This document shows, one piece after another, positions 5,931 to 7,731 of a stretch of 7,731 nt of DNA. The notes under the pieces are model-generated. The model was not told the DNA's origin. It saw only the letters and a program-made list of their open reading frames with translations, and did no database searches. Source of the stretch: Nannocystaceae bacterium (GTDB lineage: Bacteria > Myxococcota_A > Polyangia > Nannocystales > Nannocystaceae); the NCBI GenBank assembly GCA_016763875.1, contig JAESSZ010000868.1, positions 1-7,731 on the forward strand, read 5' to 3'. Every line of letters begins with the position of its first letter. Position 1 is the first letter of the stretch. The position numbers and the translations under genes are program-made.

Positions 5931-7202
5931 GTGTCGCGGGAGAGCGCCGTTGCCCGCTGGCTGGACCGCGCAAGTCCAGCGGCGTTTTCGGCCTATGCGA
6001 TCGGGGCCGCCTTTACCGCGTACTTTTGCATGTACGCGTTTCGCAAGCCGTGGGCATCGGCCGATTGGGAAGGCGATGCCGTCGGCCCGCTGCAGCTGAA
6101 AATCGCCTTGGGAACCGCGCAGCTGCTCGGCTACGCGCTTTCGAAGTTCGTTGGTATCAAGTTTGTCGCCGAGTTGTCGGCCTCCCGACGCGCGCTCGCT
6201 CTGCTATTGCTCGTCGCCTTCGCCGAACTCGCCCTCGTCGTCTTTGGAGCGGTAGGCCCCACCGGCAAGGTGATCGCCTTGTACTTCAACGGTCTCCCTT
6301 TGGGCGCCGTCTGGGGCCTGGTCTTCGGATTTCTCGAAGGCAGGCGGACCTCGGAGCTGCTCGGCGCTGGGCTTTCGGCCTCGTACATCGTGGCATCAGG
6401 CGCCGTAAAATCGGTCGGGGCCGCAACAATGCACTGGGGCGTGCCCCCAGGCTGGATGCCCGCCACAACCGGGCTGCTCTTCCTTCCTCTGTTCGGTCTC
6501 GCGGTTTGGGCCCTGCGGCAGCTTCCCCAACCGACAGCCGAAGACATCGCGGCTCGCACGAAACGCGAGCCCATGCACGGCGCACAGCGGCGCGCCTTCG
6601 TGCTTCGTTTCGGCTTCGGCCTCGTGGTTCTCACCGCGCTGTACAGCGTTCTGACGGCCTACAGGAACTTCCGCGACGACTTCGCCAAGGAGATCTGGGG
6701 TGCACTGGGGCACGGCAACGAGCCCGAGATCTTCACGATCTCCGAGATCCCCGTCGCGCTCACGGTGCTCGCGGCGCTCGCGGTGGTGTACCGGATCAAA
6801 GACAACCGGCGGGCCTTCTTCGCGATCCACTGGCTGATGCTCACGGGCACATTGCTGCTCGCCGGGGCCACGCTGCTGTTTGACGCGGGGCTAATCGACG
6901 GCGTCACGTGGATGATCCTGCTCGGCGTCGGGCTGTACCTGGCCTACGTCCCGTTCGGCTGCGTGCTCTTCGACCGCCTCATCGCCATGACCGGCACGGT
7001 CGGAACCGCGGTGTTCATGATCTACGTGACGGACGCCTTCGGCTATCTGGGCGCGATAGCGATCAACCTCATCAAGAACTTCAGCGGGGCCGAGCTGTCG
7101 TGGCTGGCATTCTTCCGCGGATTTTCCTACCTCACCGCGGCGGTCTGCACAGTCGCGTTCGCTACGAGCGCGTGGTATTTCGCCGACAAGACGCGACGAT
7201 GA
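5931..7202 (+). CDS. DUF5690 family MFS-like membrane transporter
   Basis: Polytopic inner-membrane protein of 423 residues that matches my knowledge of the DUF5690 family, which resembles major facilitator carriers; the substrate is unknown. Seen: about 11-12 hydrophobic segments; the early block YFCMYAFRKPW (31-41) at the end of helix 1; YFNGLPLGAVWGLVFGFLEGRRTSE (118-142) in the first half; and RNFRDDF (245-251) opening the second half after a polar central loop (about 199-222). The helix-1 Y-x-F-RK block recalls the arginine-bearing first helix of GlpT/UhpT organophosphate antiporters, which hints at an anionic substrate; that is inference only. The start is GTG at 5931 with no evident ribosome site. 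The frame stays open upstream to 5877, but a CTG is the only near alternative. The stop overlaps the next gene as ATGA, so the two are co-translated. Confidence 0.82.
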   Translation: MSRESAVARWLDRASPAAFSAYAIGAAFTAYFCMYAFRKPWASADWEGDAVGPLQLKIALGTAQLLGYALSKFVGIKFVAELSASRRALALLLLVAFAELALVVFGAVGPTGKVIALYFNGLPLGAVWGLVFGFLEGRRTSELLGAGLSASYIVASGAVKSVGAATMHWGVPPGWMPATTGLLFLPLFGLAVWALRQLPQPTAEDIAARTKREPMHGAQRRAFVLRFGFGLVVLTALYSVLTAYRNFRDDFAKEIWGALGHGNEPEIFTISEIPVALTVLAALAVVYRIKDNRRAFFAIHWLMLTGTLLLAGATLLFDAGLIDGVTWMILLGVGLYLAYVPFGCVLFDRLIAMTGTVGTAVFMIYVTDAFGYLGAIAINLIKNFSGAELSWLAFFRGFSYLTAAVCTVAFATSAWYFADKTRR

Positions 7203-7731
7203 GCGTGCTCCACAAACTGACGCAGCACCGCCTGGTGAAGGCATGGTTTCGCGGGGAGGCTCTCCCCAGTCGCGCCCACCTGGTGGTGGGGCTGCTGATC
7301 CCGGTGGCAGTGCTCGCTTGGCACATGTGGACCGTCCGCATGTACACGGTCGACGATGCATACATCAGCTTTCGTTACGCGCGGAATCTCGCGAGCGGGC
7401 ACGGGCTGGTCTACAACCTCGGCGAGTCCGTCGAGGGCTACACCAACTTCTCGCTCACCGTGGTGCTGGGCGCGGGCATGGCGATTGGCATCGACCCTCA
7501 TCCGCTGTCCAAGGTACTGGGGGCTGCGGCGGCGCTGGGCACCCTCGTGGTGGTGTATCGGCTGAGTCACCGATTGCTGCCGCTGTCGGGCCTGCCGTGC
7601 GTGGCGACTTGGCTGCTCGCAACGTCCGCCCCGTTCGCCAGCTGGGCGGTGTTTGGGCTTGAGACATCGATCTTTGCGTTCTTGATCCTGCTGGGCACGC
7701 TTCTCATGTTTCGAGAGACGGATGCAGGCAA
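7199..7731 (+). CDS. GT-C fold membrane glycosyltransferase (AftB/ZomB-like), 5' part only
   Basis: The first 177 residues of a membrane protein that continues past the window edge. Seen: a basic N-terminus, helix 1 at about 27-44, then the loop VDDAYISFRYARNLASGHGLVYN (51-73) and GESVEGYTNF (75-84). Further helices follow at about 86-98, 106-121, 131-149 and 155-170, with GLETSIFAF at 153-161. An acidic pair directly after helix 1, followed by FRYxxNLxxGxG and VEGYTNF, is typical of polyprenyl-phosphate-sugar-dependent GT-C enzymes such as mycobacterial AftB and many uncharacterised relatives. D52/D53 would be the catalytic acidic site facing the periplasm. Sugar and acceptor are unknown; an envelope glycan or lipid is likely. 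The ATG overlaps the DUF5690 stop by ATGA, implying a shared operon and perhaps a shared pathway. Confidence 0.75.
   Translation, partial: MSVLHKLTQHRLVKAWFRGEALPSRAHLVVGLLIPVAVLAWHMWTVRMYTVDDAYISFRYARNLASGHGLVYNLGESVEGYTNFSLTVVLGAGMAIGIDPHPLSKVLGAAAALGTLVVVYRLSHRLLPLSGLPCVATWLLATSAPFASWAVFGLETSIFAFLILLGTLLMFRETDAG

Noticed and set aside
5894..6883. 329-codon plus-strand frame overlapping the DUF5690 gene
   Set aside because: Arg-rich, low-hydrophobicity product in another frame of a clear membrane protein; a GC-rich shadow.
1..7731. tRNA, rRNA, CRISPR array, insertion sequence or att site
   Set aside because: I looked for cloverleaf arms, evenly spaced repeats, transposase-like frames and terminal inverted repeats and saw none. 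The only tandem repeat is the two-copy 15-bp unit in dctQ.

Overview
This GC-rich 7.7 kb bacterial window looks like chromosome from a Gram-negative delta-type proteobacterium. Myxococcota, perhaps of the Nannocystis kind, is my best guess. The guess rests on three things: a TRAP transporter with a TatT lipoprotein partner, a DUF5690 carrier, and frequent GTG starts with heavy G/C third positions. It is an inference from gene content, not a match to a known genome.

Layout. Positions 1-249 (+) are the 3' end of lspA, lipoprotein signal peptidase. After a short convergent gap comes a minus-strand cluster, read right to left: tatT (5812-4922), dctP (4626-3592), dctQ (3489-2317) and dctM (2320-362). 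Across a 118-bp divergent gap, a plus-strand pair begins: a DUF5690 MFS-like carrier (5931-7202) and, overlapping it by ATGA, the start of a GT-C membrane glycosyltransferase (7199 to the window edge).

The minus-strand cluster is a complete TPR-protein-associated TRAP transporter (TPAT). It has a periplasmic solute receptor (DctP, with a twin-arginine signal), small and large membrane subunits (DctQ, DctM), and an outer-membrane-type lipoprotein (TatT). In the Treponema pallidum prototype, TatT binds the receptor. TRAP transporters take up mainly carboxylate-type solutes using an ion gradient; the substrate here cannot be read from the sequence.

Both permease subunits are much longer than usual. 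DctQ has about 100 extra residues with two likely extra membrane spans between its first and second canonical helices, plus a charged tail of about 130 residues. DctM has an extra N-terminal hydrophobic segment with a Gly/Ser linker and an unexplained C-terminal region of about 150 residues with two cysteines. These embellishments, and a strong hairpin between dctP and dctQ, are the most interesting things in the window. I found no RNA gene, insertion sequence, CRISPR array or origin.
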